Shown: positions 1 to 8,641, numbered from the stretch's first letter. The stretch is 64,000 bases of DNA from Leeuwenhoekiella polynyae (GCF_004104075.1 NZ_QOVK01000001.1:124001-188000); one strand, 5' to 3'. The notes: generated by a model from the letters alone, not told the origin. Program-made: numbers and translations.

Positions 1-526
1 CTTCCGCCATATATTCTGCTAATTCGGGTGGGCAGAGATAGCGGCACCAGGTGGACTTGCCCGAACTCTGACCACTATGGCTGATAATTAGCGCCTGCTT
101 GTTGAAATAAGCAGGCTCCAGAGCGCATTTGATAGCTCTAACCAGCCATTTCTTAAAATGATATACAAATACTTCATATTCATAAAGCGGAACGAAAGAA
201 GCTAGTTTTTCAATATAATCTTTACCATCCCAAGTCTTCAGAGAGTCGAAGTATTCTCGAATTGGATTGTATTTATGGATCAGTTCTGACTTGATTAGAA
301 TCTCTAATTTAGAAGTACTGATATCAATTCCGGCTTTGGTCAGTTCAATAATCAACGAATTCAGGTTCAAGTAGCACCATTGACGCTTTCCTTTTAGAGA
401 TATCTGAAAGTCGTGTGATATTTCATTGTAGAGAATATCATACTTCTCAAATAAGTATTCAATGGTGTAATCGTAAACAGTTTTCTTTTTAGGATCTGCT
501 ACATGATAGAGTTTATTAGTTTCCAT
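1..526 (-). CDS. VapE-like P-loop ATPase of an integrative element (partial, C-terminus outside window)
   Basis: Open frame from an ATG at 526 running off the window at base 1, so only about 175 N-terminal residues are visible. They end in a P-loop-like stretch, HSGQSSGKSTW, near residue 155. The order helical N-terminal part, YFDSLKTWDG segment, then P-loop is what virulence-associated E (VapE) / primase-helicase-like proteins show. In Bacteroidota these sit beside an excisionase-type HTH and a tyrosine recombinase, as here. The likely role is replication or maintenance of the mobile element, by family analogy. It lies 18 bp downstream of the HTH gene on the same strand. The missing C-terminus (Walker B, arginine finger) prevents confirmation. 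Confidence 0.7.
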   Translation of the reverse strand, partial: METNKLYHVADPKKKTVYDYTIEYLFEKYDILYNEISHDFQISLKGKRQWCYLNLNSLIIELTKAGIDISTSKLEILIKSELIHKYNPIREYFDSLKTWDGKDYIEKLASFVPLYEYEVFVYHFKKWLVRAIKCALEPAYFNKQALIISHSGQSSGKSTWCRYLCPPELAEYMAE

Positions 527-544
527 AGCTTTAGTTTTATAGGT

Positions 545-832
545 CTATGAAATTTTTGATCCTTTTGAATGGCACTTTACTGATTCTCCTGAATCGACCT
601 CTGAAAACATTTTGTTTTGTAGCAACCACTGCTCAAGTTCTTCCCGCTCAAAATAAATTAGTTTACCATTAGGTTTACTATGGGGTATAGTACCGGTAGA
701 GGTTAATTTATAAAGATAGCTTCTAGATATTCCTGCATAGTCGCAAGCTTCCTCTAGGGTAAGTACTTTCTTATTGGCAAGTAAAAGCGATTCGATTCGC
801 TCAAGTCTTTCGTCTAATTTAAGTATGTTCAT
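545..832 (-). CDS. Excisionase-like helix-turn-helix protein (HTH_17 type)
   Basis: A 95-residue protein. Residues 22-75 form a MerR/excisionase-like winged HTH: LTLEEACDYAGISRSYLYKL, then a wing ending FEREELEQWLL. Such small proteins in Bacteroidota mobile elements bind att-region DNA and bias the recombinase towards excision, or act as element regulators. It sits between the VapE-like gene and the tyrosine recombinase on the same strand, which supports that reading. The last 20 residues are polar and probably disordered. Confident about the fold, less about whether it is a directionality factor or a transcriptional regulator. Confidence 0.75.
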   Translation of the reverse strand: MNILKLDERLERIESLLLANKKVLTLEEACDYAGISRSYLYKLTSTGTIPHSKPNGKLIYFEREELEQWLLQNKMFSEVDSGESVKCHSKGSKIS

Positions 833-1130
833 TGTATTCTTTTTTAATGTGAATAGTGAACAAAGCGCTTTGTTTGATTAAGTAGAATTCTTGAATTAAA
901 AGTAAAAAAGTGAAAGTTTAAACACCCTTTTTTGAGAGAAGAGTTATTTACAAATAGCTTGTAATTAGCCCCTCATATTGTTTGCATTTATCTGATAAAG
1001 ATTGAATTCATTTGTTATTAAATATTATCCAATACGATGCATCGCCAAACAGTTTTCCGGAGTTATGAACATTTCTATGAAGAATTTAAACTCCTATTCG
1101 ATAATGAAAAGGCTTAGATACGGTTAAGCT
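833..1130. other. AT-rich gap between excisionase-like gene and recombinase
   Basis: About 300 bp without a convincing gene. It should hold the promoter of the HTH/VapE unit (minus strand) and the 3' untranslated end of the recombinase gene. A 26-codon plus-strand ORF at 1037-1117 is present, but it has no neighbour or recognisable motif. No strong terminator hairpin was found. Confidence 0.4.
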
Positions 1131-2369
1131 CTATTCCATTTTGGACTCCTTCTTTGACTTCTGAGCAGCGAGTTTAGCCTTTAAAATGTTCATGTCATCA
1201 CTAATTTTCCGATCAACTATTTTTGCATAGTGCTGTGTTGTGCGTAAGGACTGATGTCCTAGCATTTTACTTACAGTTTCGATTGGCACTCCATTTGTTA
1301 AAGTGATTGTAGTTGCGAAGGTATGTCGGGCTAAGTGTGTTGTTAGTGGTTTAGTTATACCACACATAATTGCTATTTCTTTCAAAAAAATATTAGACTT
1401 TTGATTACTAAAAACAGGAATCACACGCTCAGAATTTTCTACTTCAGGATGATTTTCGCAACGCTCAAGAATCTGTTCAGCTACGGGAAGGAGTGGAATA
1501 CTGCTTTTTGTACCTGTTTTAGTTCGATTAATTCGAATCCATCTGTCACCGTCTATTCCCAAAGTGATATCAGACTTAGAAAGCTTCTCAACATCAGAAT
1601 AAGCTAAACCGGTATAGCAAGAAAACACAAACATATCCCGTACTAATTTCAACCTATCAAAATGAAGCTCTTTGCTCCAGAGTGCGTCAACTTCCTCTTG
1701 GCTCAGAAACTCTCGTTCGACAGGTTCAAATTTTACTTTATAATTAATAAGAGGGTCATGATCCATCCATTTATTTGCTAATGCAATACGGATGATTTTT
1801 TTGAAGTTATTGACGTATTTCAATGCAGAATTGTGGTTGCAGTTACGTTTAGTTTTGAGAAAATGTTCAAACTTGGTAATAAAGGTATAATCGATATCCT
1901 TTAGTCGATAGTCATTTTCTTTATAATACTCTTTAATGAATTGCTTAATGTGATTGTGACACGTCCAATATCTTTGGGCTGATGCAGCCGAAATATCTTT
2001 ACCGATTAATTGATCTAGGTTTTCGTTATGTTCTTTAAAGACCTCAAGAGCTTTTCTGTCCCTATCATCTATACCATTTAAAGCCCTGATCATTTTATTA
2101 GGAGTAATCAGTTGAGCACTATCCATAAAATTTTGATGAATCTTATTTAAGTTGTAGGTCAACTTATCAATGTGATCATTAATTTCTTTGGATTCTTTAT
2201 TCGTTCCTTTAGCTCGTCCCTTAGAACTACTCCATTTATTTAAAGGGATAGATCTGCTAATGCTCATTTGTGCACGAGATCCATTGATGGTTATCCGTAG
2301 ATATATTAGTGAATTCGTGTTTTTTTCTGATCGACTTTTACGGATAAAAAAAAGAAGGTTATAAGACAT
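1131..2369 (-). CDS. Tyrosine recombinase / site-specific integrase (Bacteroidota mobile-element type)
   Basis: A 412-residue integrase with the order usual in Bacteroidota elements: N-terminal arm-binding domain (about 1-95), SAM-like core-binding domain (about 105-200) and catalytic domain (about 220-390). Catalytic signatures are HLARH at 345-349, LGH at 370-372 and the nucleophile Tyr381 in HYAKI. The first catalytic arginine position reads TGLAYSD (253-259), with Ala instead of Arg. Loss of Arg I is known for the CTnDOT integrase IntDOT. The gene starts 258 bp from the 3' end of ssrA, a classic integration target, so it probably drives integration there. The rest of the element lies left of the window. 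Confidence 0.9.
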   Translation of the reverse strand: MSYNLLFFIRKSRSEKNTNSLIYLRITINGSRAQMSISRSIPLNKWSSSKGRAKGTNKESKEINDHIDKLTYNLNKIHQNFMDSAQLITPNKMIRALNGIDDRDRKALEVFKEHNENLDQLIGKDISAASAQRYWTCHNHIKQFIKEYYKENDYRLKDIDYTFITKFEHFLKTKRNCNHNSALKYVNNFKKIIRIALANKWMDHDPLINYKVKFEPVEREFLSQEEVDALWSKELHFDRLKLVRDMFVFSCYTGLAYSDVEKLSKSDITLGIDGDRWIRINRTKTGTKSSIPLLPVAEQILERCENHPEVENSERVIPVFSNQKSNIFLKEIAIMCGITKPLTTHLARHTFATTITLTNGVPIETVSKMLGHQSLRTTQHYAKIVDRKISDDMNILKAKLAAQKSKKESKME

Positions 2370-2471
2370 ATTCGTGGATTTAGAATTTTTAATTAATTCA
2401 AATTACGTGAATATACTATTACTTACAAATCTGTTAACATTTCAAGAATCTGATAAACAAGGGTTTATGAT

Positions 2472-2518
2472 CAATTCGGTATCCCCAAAAGTCTTGAAAA
2501 CTAGGGGACACCGAATTG
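2472..2518. repeat. 15-bp inverted repeat with 17-bp spacer upstream of the integrase
   Basis: The arm CAATTCGGTATCCCC (2472-2486) is matched by GGGGACACCGAATTG (2504-2518), with one A/G difference. It lies between the integrase start (2369) and the ssrA terminator. It has no T-tract. It could be an arm-type recombinase site, an operator or a transcript hairpin; the sequence does not decide. Confidence 0.6.
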
Positions 2519-2570
2519 GCTCCCTTTTATTTGATATTAAATGAATTTATTTGAGGGTAAATAAAATAAA

Positions 2571-2603
2571 AAACCCTGTAAATCAGTAATTTACAGGGTT
2601 TTT
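2571..2603 (-). terminator. Intrinsic terminator of ssrA
   Basis: Perfect 12-bp stem AAACCCTGTAAA / TTTACAGGGTTT with a 7-nt loop, about 25 bp beyond the tmRNA 3' end. The A-run preceding it on the plus strand gives a U-run on the minus-strand transcript. It is nearly symmetric and could also stop plus-strand transcription. Confidence 0.75.
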
Positions 2604-2626
2604 AAAGGAGTTTGAAACTCAAAAAG

Positions 2627-3025
2627 TGGAGTCGGGCGGGTTCGAACCGCCGTGCAAACAGGCAACTCAATAGCTTTCTACACGTTTATTTGCCAATTGG
2701 TTTTCGTGCAACAGCCGGTCGGCAACTACCAACTGGTACCTTATTCTCGATTAGATTTCACTATCACATCAAGACCCTGTAATAGCTATGTTTACTTTTT
2801 CGGTACCTCTAAGCGAAACGCCGCAAACCAAGGCTTTTCAGAGGTATCATGGTCTCATACCTTGTATGAGATTAAGATAACCTTACTATAATTCGGGTTA
2901 TGCAGCCATGGCGTAGTTATTCTCGCCGTTTAAAAAGTGTGAAACATGAGATTTACGAGCTTGTGTCCCAGCGCTCGACGTGCTTACTATTCAATTAGAC
3001 CCGCTGTCAAAACCAAATCGACCCC
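2627..3025 (-). ncRNA. ssrA: tmRNA (transfer-messenger RNA)
   Basis: Rescues stalled ribosomes by trans-translation together with SmpB. The 5' end GGGGTCG (3025-3019) pairs with CGACTCC at the 3' end (2634-2628), giving a 7-bp acceptor stem with one G-U pair. The discriminator A is at 2627 and CCA is not encoded. The T-arm contains GGTTCGAACC. The tag reading frame at 2927-2898 encodes G-E-N-N-Y-A-M-A-A followed by TAA, the Bacteroidota type of tag but with Met in the third-last position rather than the more usual Leu. The length of 399 nt is normal for tmRNA. ORFs drawn across it are not genes. Confidence 0.95.
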
Positions 3026-3068
3026 AAATCCATTTTTCAATTCTAAAAATAGAACCGGAAAAGGTGAG

Positions 3069-3076
3069 CAAAGATA
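3069..3076 (-). promoter_or_regulatory. Probable -7 element of the ssrA promoter
   Basis: On the minus strand it reads TATCTTTG, an exact match to the flavobacterial -7 consensus TAnnTTTG, and lies about 45 nt upstream of the mature tmRNA 5' end. No clean TTG -33 box is seen at the expected spacing. Confidence 0.55.
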
Positions 3077-3134
3077 CTAATTTTTAACAGGATAAAAACC
3101 TAAGTATCTTCACACTTTAAAGATTTTATAAAGC

Positions 3135-3962
3135 TTATCTCTTATTAATCTGTGCATCATCGTTTAAGGCTTTTACATTGATTTCGGGTTTGCCATAAAC
3201 ATTAACGATAGCTTTATCTTGTGCAGAAACCATCAATTTATCTGATGCACTTATAGCTGAGCTACTACGATCGCTTAAAGTTAGCATCGCTTCTTTGATA
3301 TCAAAATCATCACCTTTATAATCAGCCTTCCCGGTAAGTGTTAGATTTAAGGTTTCAGATTTTCCTCTTGGGTTGAATTCTGCATTATCAGACATTGTTA
3401 AGAAGGTTTCGGTTGCGGTGAACTTTCCGTCCAGATCAGTACGCCCGCTCATTTTGATTTCAAGTTCTCGAGTCTTAGTGTTGACTTCGCCTCCTGCCTT
3501 TTCTGAAAGATTTATTCTCGTTTTTTTACTGGTGATATTCAAATCAATTTGAGAATCACTCATGGCAGTTGCTGTAAAATAAGGCACTTCAATTTGCCCA
3601 GGAGTCTTGAGGTCGCTATCACCTTTAAGAACTATATGTTGGGGATTTTGCAATTTGAGATAAACCTCCAATTTTTTAGAACGGGTGATTTTCATATTGG
3701 TATTGATATGCAAAACACTATCCTTGACTTTAAAATCTACAACACTTATAAGATTACGGTCTGTAGTTAATACATAATCATTGCTTTTAGCTTGAACAAG
3801 TTCAACTTCAATATCATTATCAACTTCAATGGTATTAATACCGGTTTGTAAAGTTCCATTTACCGAAATCACGTCGCGATCTCCTTTAATTTTAGATTGT
3901 TGTGCTCCACAAGATGTAGTTAATAGTGCTAGGGTTATACCCAGTCCAAATATACTTTTCAT
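3135..3962 (-). CDS. DUF2807 (GIN-domain) lipoprotein
   Basis: A start at 3962 gives a 275-residue protein with a clean lipoprotein signal (MKSIFGLGITLALLTTSCGA, lipobox Cys). The upstream ATG at 4004 would place 14 extra residues before the signal peptide, so it is rejected. The body is a series of short beta-strands with repeated Ser/Asp/Gly turns, matching the DUF2807 putative auto-transporter head (GIN) fold common in Bacteroidota. It is likely anchored at the cell envelope. The molecular role is unknown. It is divergent from the oxidoreductase at 4112 with a shared 150-bp intergenic region. Confidence 0.75.
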   Translation of the reverse strand: MKSIFGLGITLALLTTSCGAQQSKIKGDRDVISVNGTLQTGINTIEVDNDIEVELVQAKSNDYVLTTDRNLISVVDFKVKDSVLHINTNMKITRSKKLEVYLKLQNPQHIVLKGDSDLKTPGQIEVPYFTATAMSDSQIDLNITSKKTRINLSEKAGGEVNTKTRELEIKMSGRTDLDGKFTATETFLTMSDNAEFNPRGKSETLNLTLTGKADYKGDDFDIKEAMLTLSDRSSSAISASDKLMVSAQDKAIVNVYGKPEINVKALNDDAQINKR

Positions 3963-4111
3963 ATAATTTTTTGTTTTAAAGAATATAGTAGATAATAGTG
4001 GCAAGGCTACCCAATGAATTATTAAACATTTGCCAATACGTTATTAAAGTTGGCTTAAAAAGACTGTGCCCGTATCTCTATAAATTTGTAATTTTCTCAA
4101 AAACCATTTTT

Positions 4112-5326
4112 ATGGCAGTATTAAACTTTGCACTCTTAAAAGAACGTAAATCACCACCAGATCGCCGCTCGGTATTATCACCCATAGCGATGTCTCGTGC
4201 GCAAGAATTATTTCCTAAAGCTACATTTTTAGTGGAGCGTTCAACTATACGCATATTTCCTGATGTAGCCTATGAGAAAGCAGAGTTTGAAGTAAAAGAT
4301 GATGTTTCTGATGCAGATGTTTTGCTGGGTGTTAAAGAAGTGCCTATAGATGCATTAATCCCAAATAAGAAATATTTCTTTTTTAGCCATACGATTAAAA
4401 AGCAACCGTACAATCGGGATTTATTGCGTGCGGTTTTAGATAAAAATATCGAACTCTATGACCATGAGGTGATCACACGTAAAAGTGGGTTGAGACTTAT
4501 AGGTTTTGGGCGTTATGCCGGTTTGGTAGGAGCTTATAACGGGTTTAGAGCTTACGGAAAAAAACACCATTCTTTTGATTTGCCACCCGCTCATACATTG
4601 ACCGATGTGAGTGCTCTTATCACTCAATTAAAAAAGATAGAATTGCCGGCAATTAAGACCTGCCTCTCCGGAAGCGGGAAAGTTGCTGGTGGTGCTCAGG
4701 AAATTCTGGAAGCAATTGGTATTAAAAAAGTGAGTATTTCAGACTACCTCAACAAGTCTTTTGATATGCCGGTATACTGTAAAATAGGTGTGTTGGATTA
4801 TGCAAAACGAACAGATGGTGAAAAAGGAAGTTTGTCTCAATTTATAAAAGATCCTTCTGCGTATGAAACTGATTTTTTACGCTTTGCGAAAGTGACACAG
4901 CTGTTTATAGCCGGACATTTTTATGGTGATGGCGCACCGTATTTATTTACCCGAGAGCAGGCCAAAATTCCTGATTTTAAAATTGAAGTTATTGCCGATA
5001 TCTCTTGTGATATTGATGGCCCTGTAGCTTCTACCTTGCGGCCTTCTACAATAGGTGAACCTTTTTATGGCTATGATGCTCAAACTGAAGAGGAAGTGGC
5101 TTTTGATGCTCCCGGAGCGATCACCGTTATGGCGGTAGATAACTTGCCGTGTGAGTTACCCAAGGATGCCAGTGAAGGTTTTGGCGAAATGTTTATAGAC
5201 AATGTATTGCCAGCTTTTTTTAACGAAGATAAAGATGGAATCTTACAACGTGCCCGTATGACAAAAGATGGAAAATTGACACCACGTTTCAGCTATCTGC
5301 AGGATTATGTAGATGGAAAGGAATAG
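4112..5326 (+). CDS. Saccharopine dehydrogenase-like NAD(P)-dependent oxidoreductase
   Basis: The start at 4112 (MAVLNFALLKERKSPPDRRS) gives 404 residues. The longer open frame from 3998 runs into the neighbour's promoter region and looks non-coding. The N-terminus has the alanine dehydrogenase / pyridine nucleotide transhydrogenase N-like fold (KERKSPPDRRS, then EVKDDVSDADVLLGVKEVP). The Rossmann part includes CLSGSGKVAGGAQEIL around residues 184-199. The C-terminal ISCDIDGPVAST segment is typical of lysine-forming saccharopine dehydrogenases. Whether saccharopine is the real substrate in this organism cannot be read from the sequence. It is a single-gene unit. Confidence 0.75.
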   Translation: MAVLNFALLKERKSPPDRRSVLSPIAMSRAQELFPKATFLVERSTIRIFPDVAYEKAEFEVKDDVSDADVLLGVKEVPIDALIPNKKYFFFSHTIKKQPYNRDLLRAVLDKNIELYDHEVITRKSGLRLIGFGRYAGLVGAYNGFRAYGKKHHSFDLPPAHTLTDVSALITQLKKIELPAIKTCLSGSGKVAGGAQEILEAIGIKKVSISDYLNKSFDMPVYCKIGVLDYAKRTDGEKGSLSQFIKDPSAYETDFLRFAKVTQLFIAGHFYGDGAPYLFTREQAKIPDFKIEVIADISCDIDGPVASTLRPSTIGEPFYGYDAQTEEEVAFDAPGAITVMAVDNLPCELPKDASEGFGEMFIDNVLPAFFNEDKDGILQRARMTKDGKLTPRFSYLQDYVDGKE

Positions 5327-5363
5327 GCTTTTTGTAGAAATACAACATAAATGTGTAATTACA

Positions 5364-5765
5364 TTAAATTCCTTTCTTAGGCGACAGAGGGGATGGGGAT
5401 GAGACTATTTCTACCCACAAAATAAATCCAATACCTAAAACATACATCAGTAGATCAAGCCAGGAAAAATGACTGCCGAAAACTAATGTAGCTGCGTGTT
5501 TGTATTCCTGAGGAGCATATTGTGGAAGGTTTACCAGCTGTAAAAATTCTATTATAAAAGAAATCGCAAGCGTCACCAATAATCCGGTTTTCACGGAAAT
5601 AGAGCTACAACCCATCAACAAGCAATACAATAAAATAACTACTAGAAAATCTCCCAAATTAGCTCGTATAAACCCGGTTTTTAAATAGGTTGCGATAGCT
5701 ATTTCAATACTGAGAAGGATAAAAAAAACGATGCTATAAATAGAACCTTTACTGCGTGGAATCAT
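5364..5765 (-). CDS. DUF2809 membrane protein
   Basis: The start chosen at 5765 (MIPRSKGSIYSIVFF) gives 133 residues; its ATG overlaps the last codons of the DUF1361 gene by 17 bp, suggesting translational coupling. About four hydrophobic segments and the conserved LGDFLVVILLYCL stretch fit the DUF2809 family of small integral membrane proteins. Function unknown. It is the last gene of the minus-strand operon that begins at 10130. Confidence 0.7.
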   Translation of the reverse strand: MIPRSKGSIYSIVFFILLSIEIAIATYLKTGFIRANLGDFLVVILLYCLLMGCSSISVKTGLLVTLAISFIIEFLQLVNLPQYAPQEYKHAATLVFGSHFSWLDLLMYVLGIGFILWVEIVSSPSPLSPKKGI

Positions 5766-6426
5766 AATTCCTTGTTGATTTGTGCCCAAGTTGAAAAATA
5801 TAAAAACCGGCATTTAAAAGTATTCCAAAAGCCAGAGTAAAAAGCCATACAAGTTTATGCTTTACAGGGTTGATAAGAAATTGAAGAATAGTAGTAAATA
5901 ACTCAAATGGATTGGTAACTAAATCCCAGGAGTTAAACCGGACTACTCTACCCAAATAAATACCAAAACCGCAAAGTATAAAAACGGAAATCGTGGCTAT
6001 ATTCAGGAGTTTTTTATTGATCGTATTTTTGAGCAATCTTCTTAATTCTAAAATGGATTGATAACCAAAATACAAGCTGATTCCTGCAAACGTAAGAATA
6101 ACAATTGCATCGTAAACAAACCACTGAGACGTACTGTATGATAGATGAATCAAATCGGTTAGAACATACGGCGCGTTGGGTAAAAAGAGCAGCCATAGTA
6201 CCAGTACAAAAAACTTCTTTATGGGATTGAGAAATAATTTTTTATTGAATTGAATAAACCAGACAATTCCTAAAGGAATAAACGCCAAAAAGAGATTCCA
6301 TACCAGAAATAAGCCAAAATAATCATGTGTAGTTTTAACTCTGAACACCAGTAGTAAGAAGCAGACCAAAAGCGCTATAAACAGATGCTTGAGTGTAGTG
6401 TATTTAGTAAGAATAAACTCTTTCAT
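5749..6426 (-). CDS. DUF1361 integral membrane protein
   Basis: A 225-residue protein with about six or seven membrane segments. It carries the DUF1361 signatures NLFLAFIPLGIVWF, FLPNAPYVLTDLIHL and GIYLGRVVRFNSWDL. Its biochemical role is not established. It lies 11 bp downstream of the DoxX-like gene and overlaps the DUF2809 gene, so it is part of the long creD-containing operon. Confidence 0.85.
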   Translation of the reverse strand: MKEFILTKYTTLKHLFIALLVCFLLLVFRVKTTHDYFGLFLVWNLFLAFIPLGIVWFIQFNKKLFLNPIKKFFVLVLWLLFLPNAPYVLTDLIHLSYSTSQWFVYDAIVILTFAGISLYFGYQSILELRRLLKNTINKKLLNIATISVFILCGFGIYLGRVVRFNSWDLVTNPFELFTTILQFLINPVKHKLVWLFTLAFGILLNAGFYIFQLGHKSTRNYDSTQ

Positions 6427-6437
6427 ACCTATTATTT

Positions 6438-7226
6438 TTAATTGATTTTTTCATAATCTTTCAGACATTCGTCAAGCGTTTTCCCTTGATTATGTATACA
6501 ATTGCAAAAATCAAAACCTGCTTGTTCAGGAGTTCGGCTTTCAAGCCGGCTTACACAATCGTCATAATTGTTGCGGGGCATTAGTTCAAAAAGTCGGTTA
6601 GATGCAAACATCGTAATCACAAAAGTGAGGATAATGATTCCCAAAAATCCCCAAGGGAACTTTTTTGAAACCAGAGGTGATTTTATACTGTCTAAACTGA
6701 AATTTAACCGCAAGGGGACGTTTTTCTTAAAATGAGGGTTATTTTCTGTCTCTCTAAGCGTAAGTGGAGGATCGTATTTCAGTGATGTTTCACTGAAAGG
6801 CAAAATAAATTTGAGACGGTCGTAATTGTAAAGTAGGATATATAAGTTAGCTAAAATCATTAGGGTTGAAGTAACTAGTGAACCTTCAAAACGCACGGCC
6901 CACGACAGCACAAAAATGTTTAAAATGATGGGAAAATATACCAATGCACCCAGCAGCACTGTACGTGGAATGAGTAACAATATAGCAGCTGTAATCTGAG
7001 CAACACCAATAAACGGATAGTAAAATCCCGTATGATGTAAAGCTTCAAGATAAGCTCCCATAGGATGTTTTATAGCAAGTCCGCTGGCAAAACGCTCGTC
7101 TATGATTTTGACCCAACCGGCAACTATAAAACCCAAAGCGAGCGTACACCTGCAAAAGAGATAGAAGCCAGCGTGCCAGAAATTGCGACGCACTTTGGTA
7201 TAAAAAGAAAGAAATGACGTGTTCAT
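6438..7226 (-). CDS. DoxX-like membrane protein
   Basis: The start at 7226 (MNTSFLSFYTKVRRNF) gives 262 residues. An upstream ATG at 7292 would overlap creD by 32 bp and adds a non-family N-terminus. The N-terminal 145 residues have the four-helix DoxX arrangement with a GxxKIID-type first loop and FYYPFIGVAQITAAILLLIP in helix 2. The C-terminal 110 residues add one more membrane helix and a Cys-containing tail (CxxRLESRTPEQAGFDFCNC). DoxX relatives are linked to quinone-associated redox functions, which may fit the Coq4-like gene in this operon (inference). Confidence 0.7.
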   Translation of the reverse strand: MNTSFLSFYTKVRRNFWHAGFYLFCRCTLALGFIVAGWVKIIDERFASGLAIKHPMGAYLEALHHTGFYYPFIGVAQITAAILLLIPRTVLLGALVYFPIILNIFVLSWAVRFEGSLVTSTLMILANLYILLYNYDRLKFILPFSETSLKYDPPLTLRETENNPHFKKNVPLRLNFSLDSIKSPLVSKKFPWGFLGIIILTFVITMFASNRLFELMPRNNYDDCVSRLESRTPEQAGFDFCNCIHNQGKTLDECLKDYEKIN

Positions 7227-7260
7227 AGTTTTCACTAGTGCATGGTTTTTAATTATGAAT

Positions 7261-8637
7261 TTAGGAATTCCAATCGATCTTTCGAGATACATACATCACC
7301 AAAGCCAAAATGATAAAAAGACCTATACTGCCCACTAGCAATGCATAATTTTCCAGCTGAATGATCACATAGATAAAACTATATAGGAGCGTAAGTGAAA
7401 AGCCTATAAAAGCCGGGAATTTAATGTTCTTGAGTATACTGCGCGCGTAAAGTGATATCAATAGGATTACAGCAATACTGGCAACGAGATATGCATTTAA
7501 ATAACTGCTGTGTTCAGATATTGAAATCAAGAGTGTATAAAACATAATTAGCGCAAGCCCGATCATTAGATATTGAAAAGGATGGATATGAATTTTACTG
7601 AGTGTTTGAATTAGAAAAAAGATCAGAAACGTAAGACCAATAACCAGAAAACCATACTTGGCTGTTCGCTCACTTTTTTGATATTCATCTACCGGAATTT
7701 TAAAATTTACACCAAAAGCAAACTCAGTAAGATTAGGCAAACCTTGAAAAAACTCTTGCGGAAAAGGTCTGTTAATATCCAATACTTTCCATTTTGCATC
7801 AAAGCCTTTACCATCAAGTTTATCTTCATTATGCGGTAGATAATTACCGGTGAAATTATTGGTTTCCCAGTCTGAAGTAACCTGTGCTTCCGTAGTTTTT
7901 CCGGTAGGAATAAAACGTAATTGTTCGCTTCCGTTTATGTGTAAATCCATCTCAAAATTCATGGTGTTTTCCTGTGGAAGATTTTCTGGTTTTACAAAAG
8001 TCGTTTCCATTGTAAAAAGATTTAGATGAGAAAGATCGGTAGGATTTCGCTTTTCGTACTTTGAAGAGAACGGATAAGAATTGCCATTTAATTTTATGAT
8101 CACTTGCTCGTTGACTCCTTTGAGATTAGAAGTTTGAAAGATTACACGTGCTTTTTCCCATAAAATCTGATTGGGTTCGGCAGGAGCATCAGAGAAATCA
8201 GGAATAGCAAAAGAACCTTCAAAGTGCGTTTCAGAATTATAAACACTGGTTTTGTATATGCTTCTGTTTTTTATTTCGGCATTTACATGAGTTTTAAGGT
8301 TTAATTCCTTCGGAAAGAAATAGGCTGATTTTTCTTCCTCGATATATTGCGTTTCAAATGCTTTAGTCTCTTTATTTTGAATTGCCTGTTTTACTGAAAC
8401 CATATAGGGTATCTTTAAAACAGGACCATAGATCAGAACTTCTTCTCCCCATTTTTCATTAATTTCAGATACCACCTCTTCTTGCCGCTGAGCCCGTTCT
8501 TGAATGAGGTCTTGAACAAAAAATAACGGAATAAGCAGGATTAAGGTAAGAAAACCCACCATAAACATGCGAGCGGTGATAGAAGTTTTTAGCCACTGTA
8601 TAAAGCGATTGGGATATTGTGTTTTTTGAGAGTCCAT
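7261..8637 (-). CDS. creD: Inner membrane protein CreD
   Basis: A 458-residue protein with the full CreD architecture: one N-terminal membrane helix (about 22-44) followed by EEVVSEINEKWGEEVLIYGP, a long periplasmic beta-rich domain, then a C-terminal block of about six membrane helices from residue 325. In enterobacteria creD is an effector of the CreBC two-component system and affects envelope integrity and beta-lactam response. Here there is no creBC. Instead a small winged-helix regulator lies two genes upstream, an arrangement common in Bacteroidota. Confidence 0.9.
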   Translation of the reverse strand: MDSQKTQYPNRFIQWLKTSITARMFMVGFLTLILLIPLFFVQDLIQERAQRQEEVVSEINEKWGEEVLIYGPVLKIPYMVSVKQAIQNKETKAFETQYIEEEKSAYFFPKELNLKTHVNAEIKNRSIYKTSVYNSETHFEGSFAIPDFSDAPAEPNQILWEKARVIFQTSNLKGVNEQVIIKLNGNSYPFSSKYEKRNPTDLSHLNLFTMETTFVKPENLPQENTMNFEMDLHINGSEQLRFIPTGKTTEAQVTSDWETNNFTGNYLPHNEDKLDGKGFDAKWKVLDINRPFPQEFFQGLPNLTEFAFGVNFKIPVDEYQKSERTAKYGFLVIGLTFLIFFLIQTLSKIHIHPFQYLMIGLALIMFYTLLISISEHSSYLNAYLVASIAVILLISLYARSILKNIKFPAFIGFSLTLLYSFIYVIIQLENYALLVGSIGLFIILALVMYVSRKIDWNS

Positions 8638-8641
8638 AAGA

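Noticed and set aside
1037-1117. 26-codon plus-strand ORF near the recombinase
   Set aside because: No start context, homologous motif or partner; could be a gene remnant but cannot be supported.
1131-2369. The tyrosine recombinase as integron integrase for the cassettes
   Set aside because: No IntI-specific additional helix motif is recognisable, it is 47 kb away, and it belongs to the mobile-element type of Bacteroidota next to ssrA.
2652-2891. 79-codon ORF on the plus strand
   Set aside because: Lies inside the tmRNA gene on the opposite strand.
3998-4111. 38-residue N-terminal extension of the saccharopine-dehydrogenase-like gene
   Set aside because: Overlaps the divergent promoter region; the family start MAVLNFALLKERKS fits at 4112.
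5749-5813. Longer start (5813) for the DUF2809 gene
   Set aside because: Would add 16 residues overlapping the DUF1361 gene; ATG at 5765 is better placed.
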